A DNA stretch of 64,000 nucleotides. It comes from Eggerthella sp. CAG:298. GTDB taxonomy: Bacteria > Actinomycetota > Coriobacteriia > Coriobacteriales > Eggerthellaceae. How positions within the stretch are numbered: the stretch's first letter is position 1; each line of letters opens with the position of its first letter. Positions 53,011 to 61,971 of this stretch are shown here, one piece after another. The notes under the pieces are model-generated. The model searched no databases and was not told where the DNA came from. It worked only from the letters and a program-made list of their open reading frames with translations. The stretch covers positions 112,958 to 176,957 of the forward strand of contig FR895148.1 in NCBI GenBank assembly GCA_000435675.1. The letters run 5' to 3'. Made by a program: the position numbers and the translations under genes.

Positions 53011-54858
53011 CTAAAGCTCAAGGATATTCACGATGACAAGCGGCCGCTGGTTCGTGCGTTCCCAAAGCACGGAAAGCAGCGCACTTCGAGCGATCTTTCG
53101 CGTTTCGCGCGGCGGCTCTTCCTTCGAGAGCGAACGCTGTATCGCATTCGAGACCGCTTTGCTCACCGCTTTCACCAGTTCAGGATCATCACCGCCAGGA
53201 ATGCCATGCATCTCGACAAGAACAGGCGTTACCAGTGAACGGCTCTTTCTATTCACGGCACACGCGATGCTCGCCACCCCTTGCGCACCGAGGCTCGAAC
53301 GCTCATGGAGCACCATTTCGGACGTGTCGCCCACAGAAAGACCATCAACAAGTACGATGCCGCTCGGCACCGATTCGCCGATCTTGATCCCCTTAGAGCT
53401 CAGTTCGATCGATTCACCGTTCTCAAGGATGAAGACATCTTCAGGCGAAACACCCGTTGCTTCAGCGAGATTGGCATGTGCGCGCAAATGGGTCGCTTCA
53501 CCGTGAACCGGCAAGAACGCTTGAGGGCGCACGATGGACAAAACGAGCTTGAGCTCTTCAGCACCCGCATGACCAGACACATGCACGCATGCGCGCGATT
53601 TGTCGTAGACATCCGCACCGATCTTCGCGAGCGAGTTCACCACACGCGTGACCGCTTTCTCGTTGCCCGGAACCGGCGTTGCCGAGATGATAACGGTGTC
53701 GCCTTCATCGATCGAGATGGTCTTATGGTTACCCCCGGCGATACGTGCTAGCGCTGAAAGTGGCTCACCCTGAGAGCCAGTGCACATGACCACATAGCTA
53801 TCGGGCGGCATACCCTTCAGGTCGTACGCATCGATGATGTCCTTGTCGGAGATGTTGAGGTAGCCCAGACGGCGCGCGATATCGGTATTCTGGACCATCG
53901 AGCGCCCCGTAACGGCGACCTTGCGCCCGTTCTTCACAGCCGCATCGCAGATCTGCTGCATACGATGAATGTGCGAAGCGAACGAAGCGACGATCACGCG
54001 TCCCTTCGCGCCTGAGATGATGCGATCGAGCGCTTTGCCCACTTCAGCTTCTGAAGGCGTGAAGTTGGGGTTCGTTGCGTTCGTCGAGTCGGAGAGCATA
54101 AGATCGACGCCCTCTTTGGCGAAGCGTGCCAGAGCTGCAAAATCGGTCTGAACACCATCGATCGGCGATTGATCGAGCTTGAAATCGCCCATATGGAGCA
54201 CGTTGCCTGCAGGAGAACGATAGAACACGCCCACGGCATCGGGAATAGAATGGTTCACCGCGAAGAATTCTGCCTTGATGCATCCAAGATCGATCGTCTG
54301 ACCTGGCTTGATCTCGCAAAGCTTCGCGTTCTTGATCTTGTGCTCTTTAAGCTTACCTTCGATGAGGCCGAGCGTGAGCTTGGTCGCATAGATCGGCACT
54401 TGCTTGCCCAGATCCTTCAGAAGATACGGCAAAGCGCCCGTGTGATCTTCGTGGCCATGCGTGATGATGATGCCACGCAGCTTATCAGCGTTCTCGAGCA
54501 CGTAGGTGTAATCCGGCAGGATGAGATCGATGCCTGGATGATCGTCATCGGGGAACATGAGACCCGCATCGTCGAGCACCATGTCATTCTTGCACTCGAA
54601 GACCGTCATGTTCTTGCCGATCGCATCGAGTCCGCCCAAGGGGATGATGCGCAGCGTTGCTTTAGGATCGCGCTTTGTCTGATTTTGCTTCGGCCTGCGA
54701 TTATTGTTCTTCTTGTTTTGATTGTTCGATTTGTTATTGCCCTGCTTTGAGCCATTTACTTTGGAAAGCTTGGGGCGCTTTCGTTCAAGCTGAACGTGCT
54801 TGACAGTTTCATTGTTGCGTTTGTTCTGGTTTTTCGATTCTGTCTTTTGTTGCGCCAT
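53011..54858 (-). CDS. rnj: Ribonuclease J
   Basis: Metallo-beta-lactamase/beta-CASP nuclease with 5'-exo and endo activity in RNA maturation and decay. 615 residues; the first 65 are an Asn/Lys/Gln/Arg-rich disordered leader, unusual in length. Core: GGLDAIGKNMTVFE, metal motif THGHEDHTGALPYL, LMLSDSTNATN, beta-CASP ASFASHIHRMQQI, VHVSGHAGAEELKL and PVHGEATHLRAH. Lies between dapA and ftsK, the usual Gram-positive order. Stop-codon-near GAGGAA serves as binding site. Confidence 0.96.
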   Translation of the reverse strand: MAQQKTESKNQNKRNNETVKHVQLERKRPKLSKVNGSKQGNNKSNNQNKKNNNRRPKQNQTKRDPKATLRIIPLGGLDAIGKNMTVFECKNDMVLDDAGLMFPDDDHPGIDLILPDYTYVLENADKLRGIIITHGHEDHTGALPYLLKDLGKQVPIYATKLTLGLIEGKLKEHKIKNAKLCEIKPGQTIDLGCIKAEFFAVNHSIPDAVGVFYRSPAGNVLHMGDFKLDQSPIDGVQTDFAALARFAKEGVDLMLSDSTNATNPNFTPSEAEVGKALDRIISGAKGRVIVASFASHIHRMQQICDAAVKNGRKVAVTGRSMVQNTDIARRLGYLNISDKDIIDAYDLKGMPPDSYVVMCTGSQGEPLSALARIAGGNHKTISIDEGDTVIISATPVPGNEKAVTRVVNSLAKIGADVYDKSRACVHVSGHAGAEELKLVLSIVRPQAFLPVHGEATHLRAHANLAEATGVSPEDVFILENGESIELSSKGIKIGESVPSGIVLVDGLSVGDTSEMVLHERSSLGAQGVASIACAVNRKSRSLVTPVLVEMHGIPGGDDPELVKAVSKAVSNAIQRSLSKEEPPRETRKIARSALLSVLWERTNQRPLVIVNILEL

Positions 54859-54872
54859 TTCCTCTCATTTCT

Positions 54873-54908
54873 AAACAGCACGCCCTTGTGCGCTTAGACG
54901 TGCTGTTT
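54873..54908. terminator. Inverted repeat between dapA and rnj
   Basis: Perfect 10-base arms AAACAGCACG (54873-54882) and CGTGCTGTTT (54899-54908) with a 16-base loop. Only TTT follows on either strand, so it may attenuate, or mark an RNA processing site, rather than fully terminate. Confidence 0.5.
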
Positions 54909-54921
54909 CTTGTATAGATGG

Positions 54922-55824
54922 TTACTTCAAAACGCCAACTTGGCGCATTACCTCTGCGAGTTCGGCTGATTGTTCAGCCGTTGCGTTGACGAGCGGCAAG
55001 CGCACGCCACCAACAGGGAATCCGAGCAGGTTCAAAGCCTCTTTCACCATGATGGGATTCGAGGTGATGAAAAGCTCGTTCATGAGCGGAAGAAGGGCTT
55101 CGTTAGCCTTCGCGGCTGCTTCGAAATCTCCCGCAGCGCAGAGATCGACGATCTCCTTCATGTGATCGGGTGCTACGTTTCCGATGGTGGAAATGACACC
55201 AGCACCACCGAGCTTCATGATGTCGTAGGTAAGGGCATCGTCTCCTGAATACACCTCGAAGCCTTCTGGCGCGCCTGCCAGAATAGCTGCGACCTGCTCT
55301 AGATTACCCGATGCTTCTTTGATCGCAACGATATTATCCACTTCGTTCGCCAGGCGAAGGGTCGTTTCCGCGGTCATATTGATAACGCAACGACCAGGGA
55401 TGTTGTAGAGGATGCACGGAAGATCGATGCTTTCTGCGATGGTCTTGAAGTGCTGATAGAGACCTTCTTGCGGAGGCTTGTTGTAGTAAGGGACCACGAG
55501 CATGAAGCCATCCACGCCCAGCTTCTGCACATCACGCGCGAAATCGACCGTGTCAGCCGTGCAGTTGTCACCCACGTTGGCGATAACGGGCACTTCCCCA
55601 TCGATCTCAGAGACGACCGCTTCGAAGAGCTTCATCTTCTGCGGATAGAACACCGTAGGGCTTTCGCCGGTGGTGCCATTGATGATGAGCGCATCGGCAC
55701 CGTTCTCAACAAGACGACGAGCCAACGCACGCGCTTGTTTGAGGTCGAGATTGAGGTTCTCGTCGAACGGAGTGACCATTGCGGGAATCATACGACCAAA
55801 ACGAGGCGCTGTTGCTGCTGACAT
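54922..55824 (-). CDS. dapA: 4-hydroxy-tetrahydrodipicolinate synthase
   Basis: Condenses pyruvate with aspartate semialdehyde in lysine and diaminopimelate synthesis. 300 residues, TIM barrel. Seen: INGTTGESPTV, catalytic Tyr in PYYNKPPQEG, YNIPGRCVI, and the Schiff-base Lys in AIKEASGN. AGGAG lies 6 bases upstream. Downstream of dapB by about 100 bases. Confidence 0.97.
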   Translation of the reverse strand: MSAATAPRFGRMIPAMVTPFDENLNLDLKQARALARRLVENGADALIINGTTGESPTVFYPQKMKLFEAVVSEIDGEVPVIANVGDNCTADTVDFARDVQKLGVDGFMLVVPYYNKPPQEGLYQHFKTIAESIDLPCILYNIPGRCVINMTAETTLRLANEVDNIVAIKEASGNLEQVAAILAGAPEGFEVYSGDDALTYDIMKLGGAGVISTIGNVAPDHMKEIVDLCAAGDFEAAAKANEALLPLMNELFITSNPIMVKEALNLLGFPVGGVRLPLVNATAEQSAELAEVMRQVGVLK

Positions 55825-55891
55825 TGTTATCTCCTAACTACGAGCCAAGACACGCGCAAATAGATATGAGCGGAACGGTTGCCACTCGATT

Positions 55892-55917
55892 GCTGCTCAT
55901 ATTATGGCATGAGCAGC
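55892..55917. repeat. Hairpin between dapB and dapA
   Basis: Perfect 9-base arms GCTGCTCAT (55892-55900) and ATGAGCAGC (55909-55917), 8-base loop, no T run. Function unknown; possibly differential mRNA stability. Confidence 0.4.
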
Positions 55918-55926
55918 GCGCAACTC

Positions 55927-56688
55927 TTACATGAAGTTCTCTAAACCGACAATAAGACCATGCTGTGCGCCAACATTGCGAATGCCGAGCAAGACACCTG
56001 GCATATAAGAGGTGCGATCCCATGAATCGTGACGGATCGTGAGCGTCTGACCCATCGAGCCGAAGACGACCTCCTGCGAAGCCACATAGCCCATGGAGCG
56101 AACCGAGTGAACAGGAACGCCTGCCACTTCGGCACCGCGCGCGCCTTCGCAACCAGCATTCTCGGTCTCTTTGCCTGGAGCAACGCTATCGCGCCTGCGG
56201 GACTCCTGGATGATTTCAGCCGTGCGTACTGCAGTACCAGAAGGGGCATCCTTCTTATTGGCATGATGGAATTCAATGATCTCAGCCTCAGGGAAATAAG
56301 GTGCTGCGATCTTGGCAAACTCCATCATCAGCACGGCACCGGTCGTGAAGTTCGGAGCGTAGAACAAGCAAGCGCCATCAGCAGCACTCGAAGCGAGCTC
56401 TTGCAAGGTATCCTGGCTCATGCCCGTGGTACCGACTACACAATCGATGCCAGCAGGAAGTGCGACCGCTAAGGTCTTTGCAACGACATCGGGTTGGGTG
56501 AAATCGACGAGCACGTTGAACTGTGCGCCTGCGAGGGCCTCATCGATCGTGGCGAAGGTCGGGAATGCTTGCTCGGTCGCATACGGATCGATACCACACA
56601 CGACTTCCATATCGTCTGCTGCGCTCACCGCATCAACGACGGCAGAGCCCATCCTTCCTGAATAGCCTGCTACAGCAACTTTTATCAT
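55927..56688 (-). CDS. dapB: 4-hydroxy-tetrahydrodipicolinate reductase
   Basis: Reduces the DapA product with NAD(P)H. 253 residues. Rossmann motif VAVAGYSGRMGSAVVD, VDFTQPDVVA, GTTGMSQDTL, and the active-site EFHHANKKDAPSGTAVRTA with catalytic Lys. AAGGAGA lies 5 bases upstream. Confidence 0.97.
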   Translation of the reverse strand: MIKVAVAGYSGRMGSAVVDAVSAADDMEVVCGIDPYATEQAFPTFATIDEALAGAQFNVLVDFTQPDVVAKTLAVALPAGIDCVVGTTGMSQDTLQELASSAADGACLFYAPNFTTGAVLMMEFAKIAAPYFPEAEIIEFHHANKKDAPSGTAVRTAEIIQESRRRDSVAPGKETENAGCEGARGAEVAGVPVHSVRSMGYVASQEVVFGSMGQTLTIRHDSWDRTSYMPGVLLGIRNVGAQHGLIVGLENFM

Positions 56689-56734
56689 AGTGTCTCCTTA
56701 GACTAGATGATGAATTGAGGATCTAAGCGATCAT

Positions 56735-56986
56735 CTAGAGTGCGTCGATCGCTTCTTGAAGTGCACGGGCGAGCTGATCGGGGCAGCTCGTGGGGCGTTT
56801 GCCGCAGGTAGTGCCCTTCAAGATCGAGATGATCTCTTCGGCAGGCTTCCCCACTACCAAACGCGAGATGCCTGTTTGATTTCCATTGCAGCCGCCATCG
56901 AATTCAACGGCCGTGATGATGCCGTTATCATCGATGTCGAAATTGATCGCACGTGCACAGACGCCACTCGTTTTATAGCTATACAT
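56735..56986 (-). CDS. TSCPD domain small protein (TIGR03905 type)
   Basis: 83 residues. Ends with the TSCPD signature (CGKRPTSCPDQLARAL) and has YKTSGVCARAINFDID and EFDGGCNGNQTGISRLV, with four to five conserved Cys. Similar domains occur at the end of some ribonucleotide reductases; here it stands alone. Function unknown, perhaps metal- or RNR-linked. ATG 56986 follows AGAGG at 5 bases; a longer frame from 57034 is unsupported. 46 bases before dapB. Confidence 0.85.
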   Translation of the reverse strand: MYSYKTSGVCARAINFDIDDNGIITAVEFDGGCNGNQTGISRLVVGKPAEEIISILKGTTCGKRPTSCPDQLARALQEAIDAL

Positions 56987-57067
56987 CGAATCCTCTTCTC
57001 CAATGAAATAGGTTTGAACACTAGTGTACGACAAAGCGCGCAGACGCGCGAAGTGCTGCCGGTGAAG

Positions 57068-57105
57068 AACAACAAAAGCCCCTCACGTCTTATGGTGAGG
57101 GGCTT
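57068..57105 (-). terminator. Terminator after pnp
   Basis: Minus strand AAGCCCCTCAC, 8-base loop, GTGAGGGGCTT, followed by TTGTTGTTCTT. Strong 11-base-pair stem. Confidence 0.88.
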
Positions 57106-57128
57106 ATTCGCTTTATGCCATGTTCAGA

Positions 57129-59306
57129 CTAATTGTGGCGACGACGCGGTTTACGATTGCCGTTACCGTTCTCCTTGCCATGGTTGTTGAAGCCTTGACC
57201 CGGACGCGGTCCATCGCTCTTCACATCAGGTTTGTCGAGACGATCGAGCGAGATCTTGCCATTGTCGCCCACTTCGATGACCTCGACCTTCACGATATCG
57301 CCGATATTCATCACATCTTCGACCTTCGCTACGCGACCGTTGGCCATGCGCGAGATGTGGAGCAGACCATCCTTACCAGGAGTAAGACGGATGAACGCAC
57401 CGAAGTCCTTGATGCCGACCACTTCGCCCTCGTAGACCTCTCCCACTTCGGGAACCTTCACGATGCCAAGGATCGCTTCACGTGCAGCATTGCCGCTCTC
57501 AGCGTTGGTAGAAGCAACGTGTACGGTGCCATCTTCCTGCACCTCGATCGTTGCGCCGGTTTCTTCCTGAAGGCCACGGATGACCTTACCGCCTGTACCG
57601 ATGACGTCGCGAATCTTATCAACGGGGATATGGATGGTCTCGATATGCGGAGCATAGGGTGAGAGCTCGTTGCGCGGAGCATCGATAGCTTCGAGCATCG
57701 CATTCATGATGAACGCACGACCTTCTTTAGCCTGATTGAGCGCGCGTGCAAGGATATCAACTGAGAGACCACGTGCCTTATTGTCCATCTGAAGTGCGGT
57801 GATGCCCTTTTCAGTTCCGCAAACCTTGAAGTCCATATCGCCCAAGAAGTCTTCTAGGCCCTGGATATCGGAGAGGATGACGATATCGTCGCCTTCCTTG
57901 ATAAGACCCATCGCGATACCAGCGACAGGAGCCTTGATAGGCACGCCAGCATCCATGAGCGCCAGCGTAGAGCCGCAGGTAGAAGCCATAGAAGAAGAAC
58001 CGTTCGATTCGAGCACCTCAGATACGACGCGGATGGAATACGGGAATTCATCTTCGCTCGGAAGGACTGGGATGAGCGCGCGTTCAGCGAGCGCACCATG
58101 ACCGACTTCGCGGCGCTTCGGTGCACCCATGCGGCCAACCTCACCCGTGCAATACGGCGGGAAGTTGTACTGATGCATGTAGCGCTTACCCTCTTCAGGC
58201 CAGATGGTGTCGAGGCGCTGCCATTCATTGAGCATACCGAGCGTACAAACGGAAAGCGCTTGGGTCTGACCGCGCTGGAAGAGGCCAGAACCATGAACGC
58301 GCGGCAGATAGCCAGCAACGATGTGGAGCGGACGGATCTCGGTCGAGGTACGACCATCGGCACGTTCGCCCGTTTCGATGACCATCGCGCGCATAGCGTG
58401 CTTTTCGAGCGACTTGAGCTCAGCAGCGATGTCGGAGCCCCAAGCGGCGCGCTCCTCTTCGGTGAATTCGTTTTCCTTGATAGATGCTTTGAGCTCATCG
58501 ACCTTGGCCATACGAGCATGCTTGTCAGCGTCTTTGAGCGCAGCGCTCATCTGGTCGAAGAACGGCTCGATACGTGCTGCGATGGAAGGATCCGCCACAT
58601 GAACCGGCCATTCGCGCGGCTCAGGAGCAACCTCGGCAAGGAATGCGCTCTGCTCTTCGCAGAATGCCTTGATAGCTTCCTGGCCGAAGGTCATCGCAGC
58701 GAGCATATCCTCTTCAGAGATCTCTTGAGCGCCCGCTTCGACCATGGAGATATAGTCGGCGGTACCAGCGATGGTGAGTTCGAGATCGGAATTCTCATCC
58801 TCTTCAACGGTAGGATTCACAATGAATTCGCCGGTCTCGATATTACGGCCGATGCGTACGCAGGCAGCAGGGCCATCGAACGGAGCGCTTGCGCACATGA
58901 GCGCAGCAGAAGCGCCCATAACGGAGATGCAGTCGGGCAGGTCTTGCGTATCGAGCACGAGCGGCGTTGCCACGATGTGCACTTCCTGCTTGAAGCCATC
59001 GGCAAAGCCAGGGCGGATCGGACGGTCGATCATACGTGCGGTGAGGATGCCATGATCGGAAGGCTTCGCCTCGCGCTTGAGATATCCTCCAGGGATGCGA
59101 CCGACCGCATACATCTTCTCGATGAAGTCGACGGTGAGGGGGAAGAAATCGTAGTCCTTCTCAGATTCAGAGATGACCGCCGTTACGAGCACGGTGGTAT
59201 CGCCCTGAGTGACGACCACTGCACCGGATGCCTGCTTGGCAAGCTCGCCAGTGGAGAGGGAGTACTCTTTCCCGTAGAGTTCGAATGTTCTAGTGACTTT
59301 TTTCAT
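57129..59306 (-). CDS. pnp: Polyribonucleotide nucleotidyltransferase (PNPase)
   Basis: 3'-5' phosphorolytic exoribonuclease. 725 residues: two RNase PH domains (GDTTVLVTAV; GRTSTEIRPL; ESNGSSSMASTCGSTLALMD in two parts), KH domain (IRDVIGTGGKVIRGLQEETG) and S1 domain (VGEVYEGEVVGIKDFGAFIRL), with a basic Asn/Gly/Arg tail. ATG 59306 (MKKVTRTFEL) fits the family; the binding site is weak. Downstream of rpsO. Confidence 0.97.
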   Translation of the reverse strand: MKKVTRTFELYGKEYSLSTGELAKQASGAVVVTQGDTTVLVTAVISESEKDYDFFPLTVDFIEKMYAVGRIPGGYLKREAKPSDHGILTARMIDRPIRPGFADGFKQEVHIVATPLVLDTQDLPDCISVMGASAALMCASAPFDGPAACVRIGRNIETGEFIVNPTVEEDENSDLELTIAGTADYISMVEAGAQEISEEDMLAAMTFGQEAIKAFCEEQSAFLAEVAPEPREWPVHVADPSIAARIEPFFDQMSAALKDADKHARMAKVDELKASIKENEFTEEERAAWGSDIAAELKSLEKHAMRAMVIETGERADGRTSTEIRPLHIVAGYLPRVHGSGLFQRGQTQALSVCTLGMLNEWQRLDTIWPEEGKRYMHQYNFPPYCTGEVGRMGAPKRREVGHGALAERALIPVLPSEDEFPYSIRVVSEVLESNGSSSMASTCGSTLALMDAGVPIKAPVAGIAMGLIKEGDDIVILSDIQGLEDFLGDMDFKVCGTEKGITALQMDNKARGLSVDILARALNQAKEGRAFIMNAMLEAIDAPRNELSPYAPHIETIHIPVDKIRDVIGTGGKVIRGLQEETGATIEVQEDGTVHVASTNAESGNAAREAILGIVKVPEVGEVYEGEVVGIKDFGAFIRLTPGKDGLLHISRMANGRVAKVEDVMNIGDIVKVEVIEVGDNGKISLDRLDKPDVKSDGPRPGQGFNNHGKENGNGNRKPRRRHN

Positions 59307-59410
59307 GTATCGTTCTTTCTCTTTCTTCCTGCCGGATTGCAGTGAAGCTTCTTCGCAGGCAAAGCGTTCTGCCCACCCGAGCAGCACCGTCTCTACGATG
59401 CCGACCGTTT

Positions 59411-59438
59411 ATACACAAAAGCCCGCGAGGTGCGGGCT
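59411..59438 (-). terminator. Terminator/attenuator between rpsO and pnp
   Basis: Minus strand AGCCCGC, 5-base loop, GCGGGCT, then TTTGTGTAT. In many bacteria this gap also carries partial read-through and RNase processing. Confidence 0.75.
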
Positions 59439-59448
59439 CAAGGTGACC

Positions 59449-59736
59449 TTAGATGTTGTCGCGGATACCGAGCTTCTTGATGAGTTCGCGGTATTCGAGG
59501 ATGTCGCGGTTCTTGATGTAGACGAGCAAGCGACGACGCTTACCAACGAGCATGAGTAGACCGCGGCGCGTGTGGTGATCCTTGGGGTGCTCTTTGAGGT
59601 GCTCGGTGAGGTTACGGATGCGCTCGGTGAGGATCGCGACCTGAACTTCAGCACTACCAGAATCCTGAGCATTCTTGCCATATTCGGCGATGAGCTCTGC
59701 TGTGCGCTCCTTTGAGATGCTGTCTTTGTTTGCCAT
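59449..59736 (-). CDS. rpsO: 30S ribosomal protein S15
   Basis: Primary 16S rRNA-binding protein. 95 residues including initial Met region slightly longer than the usual 89. LTERIRNLTEHLKEHPKDHH, RRGLLMLVGKRRRLLVYI, YRELIKKLGIR are diagnostic. AAAGGTGG lies upstream. Leader of about 86 bases contains a hairpin. Confidence 0.97.
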   Translation of the reverse strand: MANKDSISKERTAELIAEYGKNAQDSGSAEVQVAILTERIRNLTEHLKEHPKDHHTRRGLLMLVGKRRRLLVYIKNRDILEYRELIKKLGIRDNI

Positions 59737-59805
59737 TGTTCCACCTTTCTTGTTGTTGGCATTGGAACTGGGTTGATAAGCGGTGGTGCATATCGACCAA
59801 GTACC

Positions 59806-59828
59806 AAAACGCTGTTTTGCAGCCGTTT
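59806..59828 (-). repeat. Hairpin in the rpsO leader
   Basis: Minus strand AAACGGCTG, loop CAAAA, CAGCGTTT with a bulged G (boundaries approximate). It lies right after the predicted start point; it may be a 5' protective stem or a site for S15 autoregulation. Confidence 0.35.
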
Positions 59829-59829
59829 A

Positions 59830-59857
59830 ATTATAGAGGTACGCCCGGCGAACTCAA
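59830..59857 (-). promoter_or_regulatory. rpsO promoter
   Basis: Minus strand TTGAGT (59852-59857), 16-base spacer, perfect TATAAT (59830-59835). Confidence 0.65.
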
Positions 59858-59888
59858 GACACGATTTGCGCGAGCGGCGCGAACGAGA

Positions 59889-60662
59889 TCAGATAGACGA
59901 GTTGAATACATTCTTGAACAGGAACGCAAGCGATTTCATGGAGATTCCGAGGTGAAGATGGATCCATTCGTTCGTGAACACGAGCGCTTCTTCGAGCACC
60001 CCAGCAGGAACATGATACGCCTCGATCTCTTGAAATGTTGAATAGAGCAGCGTATTGCACCACTGGAGCACTCCTGCGCTCACCAGCGTGGTCTCATGGT
60101 GCGCCGCACAGCGAGCGCACACCACTCCCCCGTCGAAGAACGAGAAGGTCTGCCGCGTTCCTTCTGCAAGCTCAGGCGTATCACCACATCCTACGCACTC
60201 TGTGAATGAAGGACGGAACCCAAGGAATGCCAGTGCCTTCAGGAGCCCCGCAAGCGTAGCTACGAGCGGATCGTTAGGAGTGTTTGCGATGGAATGAAGC
60301 GCTGCGCGCGAAAGCGCGAACAAGCGCGCGGTCGGTTGATCCTCGTACGTTGACTTCGCAAGGAGCTCGACGATCGGCGCCGATGCGCTCGAACGGAAGA
60401 AATCGTTCCTGAGCGCTTCGTTCCCTTCGAGCAGGCGCACTTCTTTCACGATGTCGAGATTATTGCCCTCGGCGACCAGTATCTTAGCAACCGAGTAAAG
60501 CTCCAGGCGCGAAGCGAAACTTGAAGTTGGCTTACGCGCACCTTTCGCAACTGCTTTGACCTGCGAACCATCTTCGGCAAGGAGTGTGACGATGACATCC
60601 GTTTCACCAAGCTTCGTACGACGCAACACGAGCGCAGTGACCGTTTTGGTAGGACTTGCCAT
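59889..60662 (-). CDS. recO: DNA repair protein RecO
   Basis: Loads RecA with RecR and anneals strands. 257 residues: OB fold (TALVLRRTKLGETDVIVTLL, VAKGARKPTSSFASRLE), then the helical part with a zinc site CVGC and CARC (about 160-195). Starts 6 bases after the era stop, an arrangement common in Gram-positives. Confidence 0.94.
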   Translation of the reverse strand: MASPTKTVTALVLRRTKLGETDVIVTLLAEDGSQVKAVAKGARKPTSSFASRLELYSVAKILVAEGNNLDIVKEVRLLEGNEALRNDFFRSSASAPIVELLAKSTYEDQPTARLFALSRAALHSIANTPNDPLVATLAGLLKALAFLGFRPSFTECVGCGDTPELAEGTRQTFSFFDGGVVCARCAAHHETTLVSAGVLQWCNTLLYSTFQEIEAYHVPAGVLEEALVFTNEWIHLHLGISMKSLAFLFKNVFNSSI

Positions 60663-60668
60663 GAACGA

Positions 60669-61580
60669 TCAGATGCCCTCACCGTATCCGAACCGACGGA
60701 TCTGATTGATGTCGCGACGCCAGTTCTTCTTCACTTTGACCTGCAGGTCGAGATAGACCTTAGTGCCCAACAGCACCTCGAGATCCTTGCGCGCTTCGGT
60801 GCCGATGTGCTTGATGGTAGCGCCACCTTTGCCCACGAGGATGCCCTTTTGAGAATCGCGCTCTACATAGATGGTCGCATAGATGCGCGTGAGATGTTTA
60901 CGGCGGTTATAACCCATCTCTTCGACCACCACCCCGATCGCATGAGGAACTTCGTCATAGACCGTGAAGAGGATCTTCTCGCGGATGAATTCCGCAACGA
61001 TAACCTCCTGTGGTTGGTCGGTTTCCATGTCGGCTGGGAACCAAAGCGGACCTTCGGGAAGATAGTTCACCACAGCATCGACGAAGGCCTCGACATTCTC
61101 TCCCTCAAGCGCGCTCGTGACCACGATCTCATCCCAGCGAGCAAGCGCGCTTGCCGCTTCGATCTGCGCGGCGATCTCTTCTTCGCTTGCCGTAGCGCTC
61201 TTGGAGATGACCAGGATCTTCGGCGTATTCTTCGCATTCGCGAGCTGCGCGATCACCCATTCGTCTCCTGTACCGAGCGGCTCGGAGGCATCAAGCAGGA
61301 ATGCTGCCACATCCACGCCTTCGAGCGCCTTGATCGCGGTGGTGTTCAGCTCTTCTCCAAGCGCATCATGAGGCTTGTGAAGCCCCGGCGTATCCACGAT
61401 GACAAGCTGATAGTCTTCGGTGGTGTGGATCGCGCGGAAGCGATGGCGCGTTGTCTGTGCGGTCGGTGAAGCGATCGCGAACTTCTTATGCATGATCGCG
61501 TTCAGCAACGTCGATTTGCCTGCGTTAGGTCGCCCGAGCAGCGTGACGAAACCTGATCTGAAACCCTGTTCTGCGTTCAT
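60669..61580 (-). CDS. era: GTPase Era with altered G4 motif
   Basis: GTPase that binds the 3' end of 16S rRNA in 30S maturation. 303 residues: G1 GRPNAGKSTLL, G2 in QTTRHRFRAI, G3 DTPGLH, G5 TSALEGEN; C-terminal KH domain with KGILVGKGGATIKHIG. The G4 motif, normally NKxD, reads SKSA (about 126-129), lacking the Asp that recognises guanine. ATG 61580 has GGAG 7 bases upstream. In a ybeY-dgkA-era-recO cluster. Confidence 0.95.
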   Translation of the reverse strand: MNAEQGFRSGFVTLLGRPNAGKSTLLNAIMHKKFAIASPTAQTTRHRFRAIHTTEDYQLVIVDTPGLHKPHDALGEELNTTAIKALEGVDVAAFLLDASEPLGTGDEWVIAQLANAKNTPKILVISKSATASEEEIAAQIEAASALARWDEIVVTSALEGENVEAFVDAVVNYLPEGPLWFPADMETDQPQEVIVAEFIREKILFTVYDEVPHAIGVVVEEMGYNRRKHLTRIYATIYVERDSQKGILVGKGGATIKHIGTEARKDLEVLLGTKVYLDLQVKVKKNWRRDINQIRRFGYGEGI

Positions 61581-61582
61581 GA

Positions 61583-61963
61583 TCACGCTCCAAAGACAAG
61601 GGCGAGCAACTTCGGGATGAAGATGATGCACCCGATGACGAACGATGCAGCCGCGAAGAGGAGCACCGCTCCTGCAGCGCAGTCCTTCGCCTTGCCCGCG
61701 AGCACATGATAATCAGGGCTTGCAAGATCGACAATGTATTCCAACGCTGAATTGAGCGCCTCGCCGCCGAGCACCAGCCCAAAACAAGCGACCACCACCA
61801 ACCATTCGAAGGCGGAGATCTGACAGACGAAACCGAGGATGATCGTGATGAGCGCGCAGACGATGTCGATACGGAAGTTGCGCTCCCCACTTGCAAAGCG
61901 CACGCCCTTGAGCGCACAGCGCACGGAAGCGATGAAGGTGAAATCTGAGTCCTTGAAAGCCAT
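61583..61963 (-). CDS. dgkA: Diacylglycerol/undecaprenol kinase
   Basis: Small membrane kinase; in Gram-positives it phosphorylates undecaprenol. 126 residues with three membrane helices and the family signature LGGEALNSALEYIVDL (catalytic and Mg-binding Glu) and AKDCAAGAVLL. Starts 8 bases after ybeY stop and ends 2 bases before era. Confidence 0.93.
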   Translation of the reverse strand: MAFKDSDFTFIASVRCALKGVRFASGERNFRIDIVCALITIILGFVCQISAFEWLVVVACFGLVLGGEALNSALEYIVDLASPDYHVLAGKAKDCAAGAVLLFAAASFVIGCIIFIPKLLALVFGA

Positions 61964-61971
61964 GCGAACCT

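Noticed and set aside
58098..59345. 415-codon plus-strand frame across pnp
   Set aside because: Antisense shadow of a certain gene; composition is dominated by charged residues expected from reverse reading.
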